From Kribbella solani (GTDB lineage: Bacteria > Actinomycetota > Actinomycetes > Propionibacteriales > Kribbellaceae): DNA of 64,000 nucleotides. Position 1 is the first letter of the stretch. Each line of letters begins with the position of its first letter. The stretch is from the NCBI RefSeq assembly GCF_014205295.1, contig NZ_JACHNF010000001.1, positions 1,302,001 to 1,366,000 on the forward strand, read 5' to 3'. A program made the translations under genes and the position numbers. Positions 51,349-59,827 of the stretch are shown here, in pieces. The notes below the pieces were generated by a model. The model searched no databases. It was not told where the DNA came from and saw only the letters and a list, made by a program, of their open reading frames with translations.

Positions 51349-53394
51349 ATGGCCGAACCTGAACTCACGTCCGAACGCGCCTTCCTGGACACCGCCCGCG
51401 CCGCCCTCAGCCGGATGTACGCCGACGTCGTCGACCGTGACGTCCAGGTGATCGGCGGCGAGGACAACGACGAGCGTTTCACCAACGAAGCCAACCAGCG
51501 GGCCAAGCAGCTGCGTACGCACGCGCTGCTCGACCTGCCCGAGGTACCGCTGTTCTTCGGCCGGCTGGACTACGAAGCCGGCACCATCGAGGACCTCGAC
51601 CAGATCTACATCGGCCGCCGGCACGTCCACGACGGCACCGGCGTACCGCTGGTGATCGACTGGCGCGCGCCGGTGTCGGTGCCGTTCTACCGCGCCACCA
51701 AGAGCGACCGGCAGCGAGTGCTGATGCGCCGCCGGTACGGGTTCTCCGACGCGGCCGACCTGACCGGCTTCGAGGACGAGCCGCTGGCCGGCGCCGTCGA
51801 CGATCAGCCGGATCAGGCCGACGCGTTCCTGCGCGCCGAGATCGAGCGGCCGCGTACGGGACCGATGCGTGACATCGTCGCCACCATCCAGCCGGAGCAG
51901 GACGACCTGGTCCGCGCGCCGCTGCATCCGAGCGTCTGCGTACAAGGCGCGCCCGGCACCGGCAAGACGGCCGTCGGCCTGCACCGCGTCGCGTACCTGC
52001 TCTACACCGAGCGTGAGCGCCTCACTCGTGGCGGCGTCGTGATCGTCGGACCGAACAAGTCCTTCCTGTCGTACATCCGCAAGGTGCTGCCGGCGCTCGG
52101 CGAGGTCGACGTCCGGCAGATCACCATCGACGAACTGCTCACCCGTCCGGCCGCCGCCTCCGACGATACGGGCGCCGAGCGATTGAAGGGCGACGCGCGG
52201 ATGGCCGGCGTACTGCGGCGCGCGCTGTGGTCGTACGTCGGTACGCCGACCGATGGAGTCCTTTACAGTAAGGGATCGCGGCGCTACCGCGTCCACGACT
52301 ACGAGGTTGTCGACATCGTCACTGACCTTCGCGAGTCGACTCGGTACGCGCCTGGCCGGAACGCCCTCGCGCAGCGGATCGCGCACGTCGTGCTGGTCCG
52401 GATGGAGGAGCGCGCCGAGTCGCCGGATGACCGCGTCCAGAACGCGGTCGCCCGGTCGAAGCCGGTGAAGGAGGTGCTCGACTCGGTCTGGCCGCGCGTC
52501 GTGCCCGAGCAAGTCCTGCACCGGCTCTTCTCGGACGCCGATTTCCTCGCCGCCGCCGCGCCGGAGCTGACCGACGAGGAGCGTACGGCCCTGCTCTGGA
52601 CTAAACCGCCGCGGTCGTGGAAGTCGACGAAGTGGTCCTTCGCCGACACGGTTCTGCTGGATGAGTTGGAAGACTTGATCGAGCGGCACAGCGGATCGCT
52701 CGGGCACCTCGTCCTGGACGAAGCGCAGGACCTGTCGGCGATGCAGTTGCGCGCGCTCGGCCGCCGCTGCCGTACCGGATCGGCCACCGTCCTCGGCGAC
52801 CTCGCGCAGGCGACGACGCCCTGGGCCGCGGGTTCGTGGGACCTGGTGCTCGGGCATCTGGACAAGAGCGACGGCGTGGTCGCCGAGCTCGGCCGCGGGT
52901 TCCGGGTGCCGGCCCAGATCATCGACTTCGCGGCTCGGTTGCTGCCCGAGATCGCGCCGACACTCGGCAAGCCCAGCGGCGTACGGACCGTGGCCGACGC
53001 CCTGGGCATCGTCGAGGCGGACGAGGCGACGCTCGCGGCGCAGGTGGTGGCCGAGTGCCGGGCCGCGCTCGCCGGGGAAGGTTCGGTCGCGCTGATCGCG
53101 GCGGACGATCAGGTCGGGCAGCTCCGGGACGCGATCACCGCCGCCGGTCTGGAGACCGCGTTGCTCGGCGAGACCGAGGACGAGGTCGACACGGTGCGAC
53201 TGGTCTGCGTACCCGCCACGCTGGCGAAGGGCCTGGAGTTCGACGCGGTGATCGTTGCCGAGCCCGCCCGGATCGTCGCGGCCGAGCCACGCGGCCTGCA
53301 CCGGCTGTACGTCGTACTAACCCGCGCTGTCAGCAGCCTGCAGGTCGTGCATGCCGAGCCGCTTCCCGGACCCCTGGTGGGAGCTACTCTCTAG
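51349..53394 (+). CDS. HelD-like UvrD-family helicase/RNA polymerase recycling factor
   Basis: A 681-residue ATPase of superfamily 1. An N-terminal coiled-coil-like region of about 80 residues (the arm that enters the RNA polymerase channel in HelD) precedes QIYIGRRHVHDGTGVPLVIDWRAP. Walker A GAPGTGKTAVGLHR lies near residue 200; motif II LVLDEAQDLSAMQ near 456; motif III GDLAQATTP; motif VI LHRLYVVLTRAV. HelD removes RNA polymerase from nucleic acid, and actinobacterial HelR-type members give rifamycin tolerance. Whether this one does is inference. ATG 51349 lacks a ribosome site. The next gene starts 3 bases after its stop. Confidence 0.88.
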   Translation: MAEPELTSERAFLDTARAALSRMYADVVDRDVQVIGGEDNDERFTNEANQRAKQLRTHALLDLPEVPLFFGRLDYEAGTIEDLDQIYIGRRHVHDGTGVPLVIDWRAPVSVPFYRATKSDRQRVLMRRRYGFSDAADLTGFEDEPLAGAVDDQPDQADAFLRAEIERPRTGPMRDIVATIQPEQDDLVRAPLHPSVCVQGAPGTGKTAVGLHRVAYLLYTERERLTRGGVVIVGPNKSFLSYIRKVLPALGEVDVRQITIDELLTRPAAASDDTGAERLKGDARMAGVLRRALWSYVGTPTDGVLYSKGSRRYRVHDYEVVDIVTDLRESTRYAPGRNALAQRIAHVVLVRMEERAESPDDRVQNAVARSKPVKEVLDSVWPRVVPEQVLHRLFSDADFLAAAAPELTDEERTALLWTKPPRSWKSTKWSFADTVLLDELEDLIERHSGSLGHLVLDEAQDLSAMQLRALGRRCRTGSATVLGDLAQATTPWAAGSWDLVLGHLDKSDGVVAELGRGFRVPAQIIDFAARLLPEIAPTLGKPSGVRTVADALGIVEADEATLAAQVVAECRAALAGEGSVALIAADDQVGQLRDAITAAGLETALLGETEDEVDTVRLVCVPATLAKGLEFDAVIVAEPARIVAAEPRGLHRLYVVLTRAVSSLQVVHAEPLPGPLVGATL

Positions 53395-53397
53395 TTC

Positions 53398-54669
53398 GTG
53401 AGCGTCATGATGATAGTGGGACTGGTACTGGCCGTGCTGGTCGCGGCCGAGATCGTGCTGGGCATCGTGGCGCTGGTGCGCCGGCAGCGCTTCATCAGCT
53501 CGGTTCGCAAGCGCGGCTGGACCTTCGTCAACACGCCAGGCTGGGACTCGGTCGCGCGGCTCGGTAACCCGCCGTTCGGGATCGGGTTCAACCGCAAGCC
53601 CGACGACCAGGTCATCGGCGTCACCATGAGTGGGCGGCCGTTCCAGGTGATCGAGTACAAGTCCGACCACTGGTCCGGCTGGGTCGGCATGGTGCAGTTG
53701 TCGCGCCGGCTGCCGGAGTTGTGGATCACCAGCGGCAGCGCGACCACCCGGTACGGCGTGAGCGCGCACGTCGTACCCGTTCCGGCGCAGCTCGGCGCCG
53801 GGTGGCAGATCGGCGCGCGGGACACCGCGTACGCGCAGACGGTGGTGACGCCGGAGGTGTGCGCGCAGCTGACCGGGTTCGCCGCCGGGCAGGCGGGGGT
53901 GAGCCTGAGCGTCGACTGCGACCAGCTCATCGTGCTCGATCCGCCGCGCAAGGACGTCGACAAGCTTGCCGCCTGGCTGGATCAGCTCGCCTCGGTCGCG
54001 GCGCGGATCGACGCGGCGCCGCTGGATCAGTGGATTCAGCCGGAGCCGCCGGACCGGTTGACGTTCTACCAGCACCCGGACTGGTACTGGGTCGGCGTCG
54101 AGGACAGTCTGCTCGAGGTCACGCCGGTGAACCGCGGCGGGCATGGGCACAGTACGTCCGATGTGATTCGGGGCCGGGACGGGGACGGTCCGCCGTTCGT
54201 TGCCTTCACCCACCATTGGAAGACGACCCGCACCGAGACGTCCACCGACAGCGAAGGCCGGACGACGACCCGGACGGTGACGGAGAACCACAGCGAGCCG
54301 ATCCTCGGCTTCCAGCTGCCGGTACGGATGCCGGACCTGCAGGTCGGGCGGAAGGGGTTCGGCAGCGGGATCAGCTTCGAGAGCGAGGCGTTCAACAAAC
54401 GGTTCGCGGTGAACGCGCGGGACACCAAGTTCGCGTACGACGTGATCCATCCGCGGCAAATGGAATACCTGATGGCGGCCGGCGCGTACACCTTCCGGAT
54501 CGAGGCGGACTGGGTCTGGTTCTCGCCGGGTGAGCACAGCCAGCCGGCGATCGCGGCCAGTTCGGCGTTCTTGTACGGCTTCCTGGGCCGGATCCCGCGG
54601 TTCGTCTGGCGCAACCTCGGTCTGCCGGACGCCCCGTACGCGGCACCGGAGAGCGCGCCCGCGCTGTAG
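53398..54669 (+). CDS. Membrane-anchored protein with a duplicated domain, unknown function
   Basis: A 423-residue protein with one N-terminal membrane helix (IVGLVLAVLVAAEIVLGIVAL). Two similar halves follow: GWTFVNTPGWDS to YAQTVVTPEVCAQL, and SFESEAFNKRFAVNARDTKFAYDVI to TFRIEADWVWFSPG. The second resembles DUF3137-type proteins in which 'F-x-x-FN-x-x-F-x-V' is typical. I know no function. GTG 53398 lies directly after the HelD-like stop. It shares no obvious pathway with its neighbours. Confidence 0.75.
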   Translation: MSVMMIVGLVLAVLVAAEIVLGIVALVRRQRFISSVRKRGWTFVNTPGWDSVARLGNPPFGIGFNRKPDDQVIGVTMSGRPFQVIEYKSDHWSGWVGMVQLSRRLPELWITSGSATTRYGVSAHVVPVPAQLGAGWQIGARDTAYAQTVVTPEVCAQLTGFAAGQAGVSLSVDCDQLIVLDPPRKDVDKLAAWLDQLASVAARIDAAPLDQWIQPEPPDRLTFYQHPDWYWVGVEDSLLEVTPVNRGGHGHSTSDVIRGRDGDGPPFVAFTHHWKTTRTETSTDSEGRTTTRTVTENHSEPILGFQLPVRMPDLQVGRKGFGSGISFESEAFNKRFAVNARDTKFAYDVIHPRQMEYLMAAGAYTFRIEADWVWFSPGEHSQPAIAASSAFLYGFLGRIPRFVWRNLGLPDAPYAAPESAPAL

Positions 54670-54684
54670 CCGGGGTCACAGCTC

Positions 54685-54706
54685 TGACTGACTGATCAGT
54701 CAGTCA
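54685..54706. promoter_or_regulatory. Perfect 22-bp palindrome, probable TetR operator
   Basis: Half-site TGACTGACTGA followed by its exact inverse complement TCAGTCAGTCA, no spacer. It lies 67 bases before the di-iron gene start, just upstream of a TAGGCT that could be a -10. The TetR gene at 55696 closes the same operon, so autoregulation is likely. Confidence 0.75.
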
Positions 54707-54772
54707 TTCTTGTTAGGCTTACCTCTGGGGGATCGAGCTGGCATCCCTGCAGACCGAGTGAGGTGCCGCCTT

Positions 54773-55699
54773 ATGTTTCTGAGCGATATCACCACATCCC
54801 GACGTCGCCGCCGCGAGGACAGCCGGCTGGCCGATCATGTCGACCGGCTCGGCGAGGAGCATCCGCCGATCCCGCTCGACAGCGTCGACTACACGATGAA
54901 GAAGCCGGGGCTGCTGGCGGAGAAGTTCGGCCACGTGCTCGACTACATGGCCCGGGTCGAGCTCGAGGTCGAGCGGAACGTGCTGGAGCTGAACATCCTG
55001 CTGCCGGACCCGCCCGAGGTGGACAGGCACTTCTATGCCGATGTCTGGATGCCGCAGGAGATCCAGCACGGGCTGATCCTGGACGAGCTGCAGCAGCAGG
55101 CCGGCCTCGACCCGACCGACGCGAACCTGTCCGAGGTCGACTTCAGCCTCAAGCTACTCGGCGCGCTCGGCCGGATGCCCGGCGTGCAGGACATCAGCCG
55201 GATGCTCTACTACCTGACCGGTCTGGCCACGGAGCGGTCCGCCGTGCTCGCGTACAACAAACTGCACGCCGGGCTGCTCGAGCTGGGGGAGAAGGCGATC
55301 GCCAGGACCGTGATCGCGCCGATCCGCCGGCAGGAGCCGGGCCATTTCGCGTACTACCAGATGGCCGCGCAGGGCTTGTGGGTGCAGATGTCCGGTTGGC
55401 AGAAGTGGCTGACGCGGGCGCTGCGGAAGCGTACGTTCGAAGTGGTCGGTGCCTACAACAAGCGGCAGGTGACCGACTTCGGCGATGTGATGAAGGCGCT
55501 GCGGATGAGCGACGGCGGTGAGGCCGAGCTGCGCGAGTACGCCCGCCAGGTGGGCCGAGCCGAGTACGAGCTGATGTTCGCGCACCGGCGTGGACTACGG
55601 GTACCGGACTATGTGTTCAAGTCCTTGCGGCGGGCCGTGGAGCTCGCCGCCGAGCGGAAAGGTGAAACCTGGCCCGCCGCCCAACCAGCCGGCTCATGA
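54773..55699 (+). CDS. Ferritin-like di-iron protein, unknown function
   Basis: A 308-residue, mostly helical soluble protein. Two carboxylate motifs suggest a di-iron centre: Glu63/65/67 with Glu96-x-x-His99 (QEIQHG), and Glu154 with Glu188-x-x-His191 (RQEPGHFAYY). The spacing of about 33 residues between the first Glu and each ExxH matches ferritin-like oxygenases such as AurF-type N-oxygenases or acyl-ACP desaturases. I do not recognise the exact family, and it is sometimes misannotated. ATG 54773 gives a basic start (TTSRRRRRED). The TetR gene overlaps its stop by 4 bases. A 22-bp palindrome controls the operon. Confidence 0.78.
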   Translation: MFLSDITTSRRRRREDSRLADHVDRLGEEHPPIPLDSVDYTMKKPGLLAEKFGHVLDYMARVELEVERNVLELNILLPDPPEVDRHFYADVWMPQEIQHGLILDELQQQAGLDPTDANLSEVDFSLKLLGALGRMPGVQDISRMLYYLTGLATERSAVLAYNKLHAGLLELGEKAIARTVIAPIRRQEPGHFAYYQMAAQGLWVQMSGWQKWLTRALRKRTFEVVGAYNKRQVTDFGDVMKALRMSDGGEAELREYARQVGRAEYELMFAHRRGLRVPDYVFKSLRRAVELAAERKGETWPAAQPAGS

Positions 55700-56301
55700 C
55701 TGCTCCCGCGCACGCGCGTCACACCAAGCGCCAGCTGATCGTCGAAACGGCCGAGCGGCTGTTCGCCGAGCACGGCTACGACGCGACGTCGACGGCCCGG
55801 ATCGCGCACGAGGCCGGCGTACCGTCCGGGCTGGTGTTCTACCACTTCGCCACCAAGCTGGAGCTGCTGCTCGCGATCGTGCAGGAGCGTCCGGCACCGA
55901 GCGAGGTACTGCGCTCGGCGGCGCGCGGCCGGACCGTACGGCGGCGGCTTCGTCGGATTGTCGACACGATGGCCGAGCAACTCGAACAGGACCGGGCGAC
56001 GCGGATCATCGTGTTCCGGGAGGCGCAGGGGCGGCCGGAGATCGCTTTGAGAGCAGCCGAGCTGTTCGAGGAGGCAGCGGTAACGGTAGCGGAGGTGCTG
56101 GCCGGGGCCGACGATATTGTCGACGATCCGGCGCGGGTACGAACTGCCGCCGAGCTTGTGGTCAGCCGCGTCTTCCTGGACACCGTTGCCCTGGGCCAGG
56201 ACGATGCCACGGGTACCCGCCATGCCGCCGTCATCGACCTGCTCGCCGACTCGCTGACGAAGCCGGCGGCGCCGCGTGGTTTACGGGGTAATGCCTCTTA
56301 G
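55696..56301 (+). CDS. TetR family regulator of the di-iron gene
   Basis: A 201-residue repressor. Helix-turn-helix at residues 8-58 (RQLIVETAERLFAEHGYDATS, then TARIAHEAGVPSGLVFYHFATKLELL). The C-terminal domain is Arg-rich and helical. ATG 55696 overlaps the stop of the di-iron gene (ATGA), so the two are one operon and the 22-bp palindrome upstream is probably its operator. It contains ATTGTCGACACG at 55957 and ATTGTCGACGAT at 56116, relatives of the recurring 12-mer. Its 3' end overlaps the next TetR gene, on the other strand, by 21 bases. Confidence 0.88.
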   Translation: MTAPAHARHTKRQLIVETAERLFAEHGYDATSTARIAHEAGVPSGLVFYHFATKLELLLAIVQERPAPSEVLRSAARGRTVRRRLRRIVDTMAEQLEQDRATRIIVFREAQGRPEIALRAAELFEEAAVTVAEVLAGADDIVDDPARVRTAAELVVSRVFLDTVALGQDDATGTRHAAVIDLLADSLTKPAAPRGLRGNAS

Positions 56302-57093
56302 GATCACGGTCAGGCCGTAGCCGAACTCGTCCTCGACGCCGTCGGGCTGACCGGCGCTGTCGGGTTGGCCAGTGCCATCGGGTTGGCCGGTGCTGTCGGG
56401 TTGGCTGGTGCCGAGGACGCCTGCGGCGAGTAGTTCGGCGACCTCTGGGTAGGTGGCCGGGTCGACGAGTTGGGCCAGGCTGCGGGCGTACTCGGCTTCG
56501 GCCTGCGGGGTGTCCGCGCCGGTGCCGGCGAAATCGATCGCCAGGCGGGCCGACTGACGGACGTAGCTGCCGAGCAGGCCGGCTATGGCGAGCTTTTCGG
56601 GCCAGTCCAGGGTGGTGGCGCGGAGCTGGGCGAGGGCCAGATTCATCCAGGCGAGGCTGTACGGGCCGAGCGGCGGCGCGCCGACCGTCATGGCGGCCAG
56701 CCACGGGTGCGCTTCGTACGCCTCGCGGAGCGCGGTCGCCCAGCGCCGGAGCCCGCCGCGGAAATCGGTGGTTGGGTTGGTGGGGGCCTCGATCGTGGGT
56801 GGTTCGCCGACGGCCAGGTCCTGCATCAGCACCAGCAGCTCGTCCTTCGAACCGACGTGCCGGTAGAGCGCCATCGTGGTGACGTCGAGCTGCCTTGCCA
56901 GCTTGGCCATCACGACCGCGTCGAGTCCGTCGCGGTCGGCGAGCTCGACGGCGGCCCGGACGACACGCTCGGTGTCGAGCTCCGGGCGCCGGCCCAGCTT
57001 TGACGGACCGGCGGTCCGCCAGAGCCGGGCCAGCGCGGCCGGGTGCTCCGGCCGTTCGGATTGCGCTGGTTGTTCGGGTCGCGCTGGTGGCAT
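56281..57093 (-). CDS. TetR family regulator, TetR_C-type, with a QPDG repeat tail
   Basis: A 270-residue repressor of the class with a tetracycline-repressor-type C-terminal domain: helix-turn-helix at about residues 42-88 (VVRAAVELADRDGLDAVVMA, then ARQLDVTTMALYRHVGSKDELL), then SLAWMNLALAQLRA and related helices. Before the last strand lies a tail of four six-residue repeats (QPDSTG, QPDGTG, QPDSAG, QPDG) encoded by an 18-base tandem repeat at about 56340-56412. It follows the DUF418 membrane gene by 7 bases on the same strand and probably controls it. Confidence 0.86.
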   Translation of the reverse strand: MPPARPEQPAQSERPEHPAALARLWRTAGPSKLGRRPELDTERVVRAAVELADRDGLDAVVMAKLARQLDVTTMALYRHVGSKDELLVLMQDLAVGEPPTIEAPTNPTTDFRGGLRRWATALREAYEAHPWLAAMTVGAPPLGPYSLAWMNLALAQLRATTLDWPEKLAIAGLLGSYVRQSARLAIDFAGTGADTPQAEAEYARSLAQLVDPATYPEVAELLAAGVLGTSQPDSTGQPDGTGQPDSAGQPDGVEDEFGYGLTVILRGITP

Positions 57094-57100
57094 GGTCAGA

Positions 57101-58306
57101 TCATCGCCGATTGCTTCCGTGCGTGAACCATCGGATCAGCCGCTCGGCCGGCCCGCGGTACCCGAACCGCTGCAGGACCGACGCAAGCACCAGGCTGACC
57201 AGCCAGATCCCGAGCGCGCAGGCCAGAGCGGTGTACGCCGGGCTGTTCGTCCGCTCGCCGAGCCGCAGGAGATAGTGCGACAGCAGCAGTTGCCAGCAGA
57301 CGGACTGCAGCAGGTAGAACGTCAGCGTGCGTTGGCCAAGTGCAACCAGCGCGCCGGCCACTCGGCCTGTGCGCTGACGATTTGCCAGTCGTAGACCGAT
57401 GAGACCGAAGACGCAGATGTACCCGACTGATCCGAAGAGCCCGGCGCCTTCGTACAGCTGCTTGGACGCGCCGGCCAGGGACTGCTCCGGCCCGGCGACC
57501 CCGGCCGCGGTCAGGGCGGTCGGCAACGTTCCGGCGATCGCGATCGCGAACCCACCGATCGCGCCGCTCCACAGCAGCTTGCGGTGCTTGGCCGGCTCCT
57601 CGAGAATCCGCTGCCGGGCGGCCCAGACGCCGATCATCGCGAAGAGGATTGTCGACAATAGGACGAGCGTGCTGATCGGCCAGTCGGTCAGGCGGTCCTT
57701 GACGGAGTCGGCGTAGGTGACGGCGGTCGCCGTCGTGTCCTGTCCGGTCGGCACCTTGGTGGTCGAGTTGCCGGACATCGACGGGTAGACGCGGGCGGCG
57801 AGTACGGCGAGGTAGACGAGACCGAAGCCGAGGTAGACGAGGCCGAGGCGGTACACCCACTTGCCGCGGCGCAGGACGAGCAGGGTCAGGATCAGGCCGC
57901 CGATGCCGAACGCGCCCAGTACGTCGCCGACGAACAGGAGGATGCCGTGCAGCACGCCGAGCAGGAGCAGGCCGGCGTGGCGACGGAGCAGCGCGGCGCG
58001 GGTCTTCTCCGGTGGTACTTGGCGCTCGTCCTGGTGACGCATGAACTGCACCAGGCCGTACCCGAACAGCATCGCGAACAGCGGCAGCGCGGAGGCGTGC
58101 ACGAACGTGAACATCACGAAGTAGTAGGCCCGCTCGGGGCCCTGCGGGTCGGGGTCGACGCCTGGAATGGTGCCGTTCAGGATGCCGGTCGCGTGGGCGA
58201 GCGCGACCAGCAACAGCGCGAAGCCGCGGGCGAGGTCGGGCGCCAGGATGCGCTCCCGCACTGGCACCGCGCCGGCCACCGACCGGGCGTGCGTCGTTGT
58301 TGTCAT
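57101..58306 (-). CDS. DUF418 (YeiB-family) membrane protein
   Basis: A 401-residue inner-membrane protein with about ten helices. N-terminal family motifs are RILAPDLARGFALLLVALAH and ASALPLFAMLFGYGLVQF; the C-terminal DUF418 part holds LGQRTLTFYLLQSVCWQLLL and YRGPAERLIRWFTHG. YeiB-family proteins resemble acyltransferases of the acyltransferase-3 type but their function is not known. ATG 58306 has GGAG 7 bases upstream. First gene of an operon with the TetR downstream. A copy of the recurring palindrome lies at 57648. Confidence 0.87.
   Translation of the reverse strand: MTTTTHARSVAGAVPVRERILAPDLARGFALLLVALAHATGILNGTIPGVDPDPQGPERAYYFVMFTFVHASALPLFAMLFGYGLVQFMRHQDERQVPPEKTRAALLRRHAGLLLLGVLHGILLFVGDVLGAFGIGGLILTLLVLRRGKWVYRLGLVYLGFGLVYLAVLAARVYPSMSGNSTTKVPTGQDTTATAVTYADSVKDRLTDWPISTLVLLSTILFAMIGVWAARQRILEEPAKHRKLLWSGAIGGFAIAIAGTLPTALTAAGVAGPEQSLAGASKQLYEGAGLFGSVGYICVFGLIGLRLANRQRTGRVAGALVALGQRTLTFYLLQSVCWQLLLSHYLLRLGERTNSPAYTALACALGIWLVSLVLASVLQRFGYRGPAERLIRWFTHGSNRR
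57648..57659. repeat. ATTGTNNACAAT palindrome, copy 6
   Basis: ATTGTCGACAAT inside the DUF418 gene, which reads it on the minus strand in a shifted phase (Leu-Ser-Thr-Ile, TTG TCG ACA ATC). The phase differs from the Ile-Val-Asp-Asn copies, so protein sequence does not explain it. Confidence 0.6.
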
Positions 58307-58335
58307 GCTGGACTCCAATAGTGTGCGAGATAAAC

Positions 58336-58348
58336 TATGCAACGCATA
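58336..58348. promoter_or_regulatory. TATGC-AAC-GCATA inverted repeat upstream of the DUF418 gene
   Basis: A 5-bp perfect inverted repeat in an AT-rich stretch 30 bases before the DUF418 start. Candidate operator for the TetR that ends that operon; it may also affect the divergent PRC-barrel gene. Confidence 0.45.
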
Positions 58349-58459
58349 CTAATAGATCCAGGGACCGTTCGGGACCGGGGAGAACCCCGGACCGACCCCG
58401 AGCCCGGGAATGGCAGGGCCGGTTCGCGGGTACCCGCCGGGGCCTGGAGGTGGCAAATC

Positions 58460-58891
58460 ATGACCGAAGATGTACCGATCGGCCTGATTCGGCTGGACGA
58501 CACCGATCTGATGCTCGCGAAACCCGAGGACGACGTGCGTGGCACGACCGTGGTCGGGTCGGACGGGGAAGAGATCGGCAAGGTCAGCACCTTGTTCATC
58601 GACGCGGACGAGCGCCGGGTGCGGCTGCTCGACGTCGCGTCCGGTGGTCTGCTCGGGATGGGCGCTGAACATCGGCTGATCCCCGTCGACGCCGTCGTGG
58701 AGGTGACCGCGGAACAGGTCACGATTGGCAAGACCCGGTCCGAGATCGCGTCCGCGCCCGGGTACGACCCGGACCTGGAGGAGTTCAAGCCGACCGACGA
58801 CCTGAACAGCCTGTACGGCTACTACGGCATGACCCCGTACTGGGCGCCTGGTTGCCGCTACCCGGGCTACCCGGGCTACCCGTTCCGCTGA
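58460..58891 (+). CDS. PRC-barrel domain protein
   Basis: A 143-residue soluble protein. The PRC barrel (about residues 25-90) reads VVGSDGEEIGKVSTLFIDADERRVRLLDV with the usual HRLIPVDAV end; a low-complexity Tyr/Pro/Gly tail follows (GYYGMTPYWAPGCRYPG). PRC-barrel proteins bind RNA or other proteins; stress-related roles are common in actinomycetes. ATG 58460 has GGAGG 9 bases upstream; an earlier in-frame ATG at 58337 is inside the divergent operator. The stop lies at the start of a tandem repeat. Confidence 0.85.
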   Translation: MTEDVPIGLIRLDDTDLMLAKPEDDVRGTTVVGSDGEEIGKVSTLFIDADERRVRLLDVASGGLLGMGAEHRLIPVDAVVEVTAEQVTIGKTRSEIASAPGYDPDLEEFKPTDDLNSLYGYYGMTPYWAPGCRYPGYPGYPFR

Positions 58892-58999
58892 CCGCCTGAC
58901 CGCCTGACCGCCTGACCGCCTGACCCGCCTGACCCGCCTGACCGCCTGACCCGCCTGACCGCGTGACCCGCGTGATCTGTCTGACCTGCGTGCTCGCCT
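58885..58999. repeat. Tandem repeat of 8-9 bp units (CTGACCGC/CTGACCCGC)
   Basis: About a dozen copies of CTGACCGC alternating with the 9-bp CTGACCCGC, decaying to GTGACCCGC, GTGATCTGT and CTGACCTGC, fill most of the gap between the PRC-barrel and SDR genes. The first copy supplies the PRC-barrel stop codon (TGA 58889-58891). TGA recurs in shifting frames through the array. Confidence 0.85.
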
Positions 59000-59056
59000 G
59001 TGCGTCTGGTGACCGGAATGCGGGCGTTGGGTGCATGGTGGTGGGTGGGAGGTGTG

Positions 59057-59827
59057 ATGCGGCTGGATGGGCGGGTTGCGCTGGTGACCGGCGGGTCGGC
59101 GGGGATCGGGGCCGCGGTGGTGGACCGGCTTGCCGCCGCCGGGGCGCGGGTGGTTGTGCATGGGCGGGATGAGCAGCGCGCTGCCGCGGTCGCCGAGCGG
59201 GTTGGCGGTGCGGTCGTGCTGGGGGATCTCGCGGTGCCTGGCGTGGCCGTGGAGGTTGCCGGCGCGGCGCTCGCCATTCACGGACAGATCGACGTACTAA
59301 TAGCCAACGCGGGCGCCGGCTGGTCAGGTCCGTTCACTGAGTTGAGCGGTGCGGAGCTGGAGCACCTGGTCGGGCTCAACCTACTCGCGCCGCTGCAGCT
59401 CGTTCGCAGCCTGCTACCACCGATGGTCGATCGGGGCAGCGGGCATGTCGCGCTGGTGGGGTCGATCGCCGGGCGTACGGGAGTGGCGGGCGAGGCTGTG
59501 TACGCGGCCACGAAAGCGGCGCTCGACGTCTTCGCGGAGAGCCTGCGGCTGGAGCTTCGTGATACAGGTGTGGGGGTGAGCCTCACCGTACCGGGCGTGG
59601 TGGACACCGGATTCTTCGCGGCGCGCGGCCGGCCGTACGACCGGGCACGTCCGCGCCCGGTGCCGGCGGATCGGGTCGCGCGGGCGCTGGTCGATGGCAT
59701 CACCAACGATCGCGCCGAGAGCTGGGTACCGCGCTGGCTGCGCGTGGCGCCGGCCGTGCGTGGAGTCGCTCCGGGGGTGTACCGGCGGCTGTCGGCGCGC
59801 TTTGGCGAGCAGGTGCACGGCCGATGA
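59057..59827 (+). CDS. Classical SDR oxidoreductase
   Basis: A 256-residue classical short-chain dehydrogenase. Cofactor motif TGGSAGIG (residues 11-18), NAG motif in LIANAGAGWSG, and the catalytic Ser-Tyr-Lys in GSIAGRTGVAGEAVYAATKAAL. C-terminal part VSLTVPGVVDTGFF. ATG 59057 follows GGGAGG. It overlaps the WS/DGAT gene by ATGA, so both probably act on the same lipid, for example reducing a fatty aldehyde or ketoacyl precursor; inference only. Confidence 0.88.
   Translation: MRLDGRVALVTGGSAGIGAAVVDRLAAAGARVVVHGRDEQRAAAVAERVGGAVVLGDLAVPGVAVEVAGAALAIHGQIDVLIANAGAGWSGPFTELSGAELEHLVGLNLLAPLQLVRSLLPPMVDRGSGHVALVGSIAGRTGVAGEAVYAATKAALDVFAESLRLELRDTGVGVSLTVPGVVDTGFFAARGRPYDRARPRPVPADRVARALVDGITNDRAESWVPRWLRVAPAVRGVAPGVYRRLSARFGEQVHGR

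Noticed and set aside
58785..59036. Minus-strand frames with SGGQAVRRSGG repeats
   Set aside because: Product of the CTGACCGC tandem array in an open frame, no start or family support.
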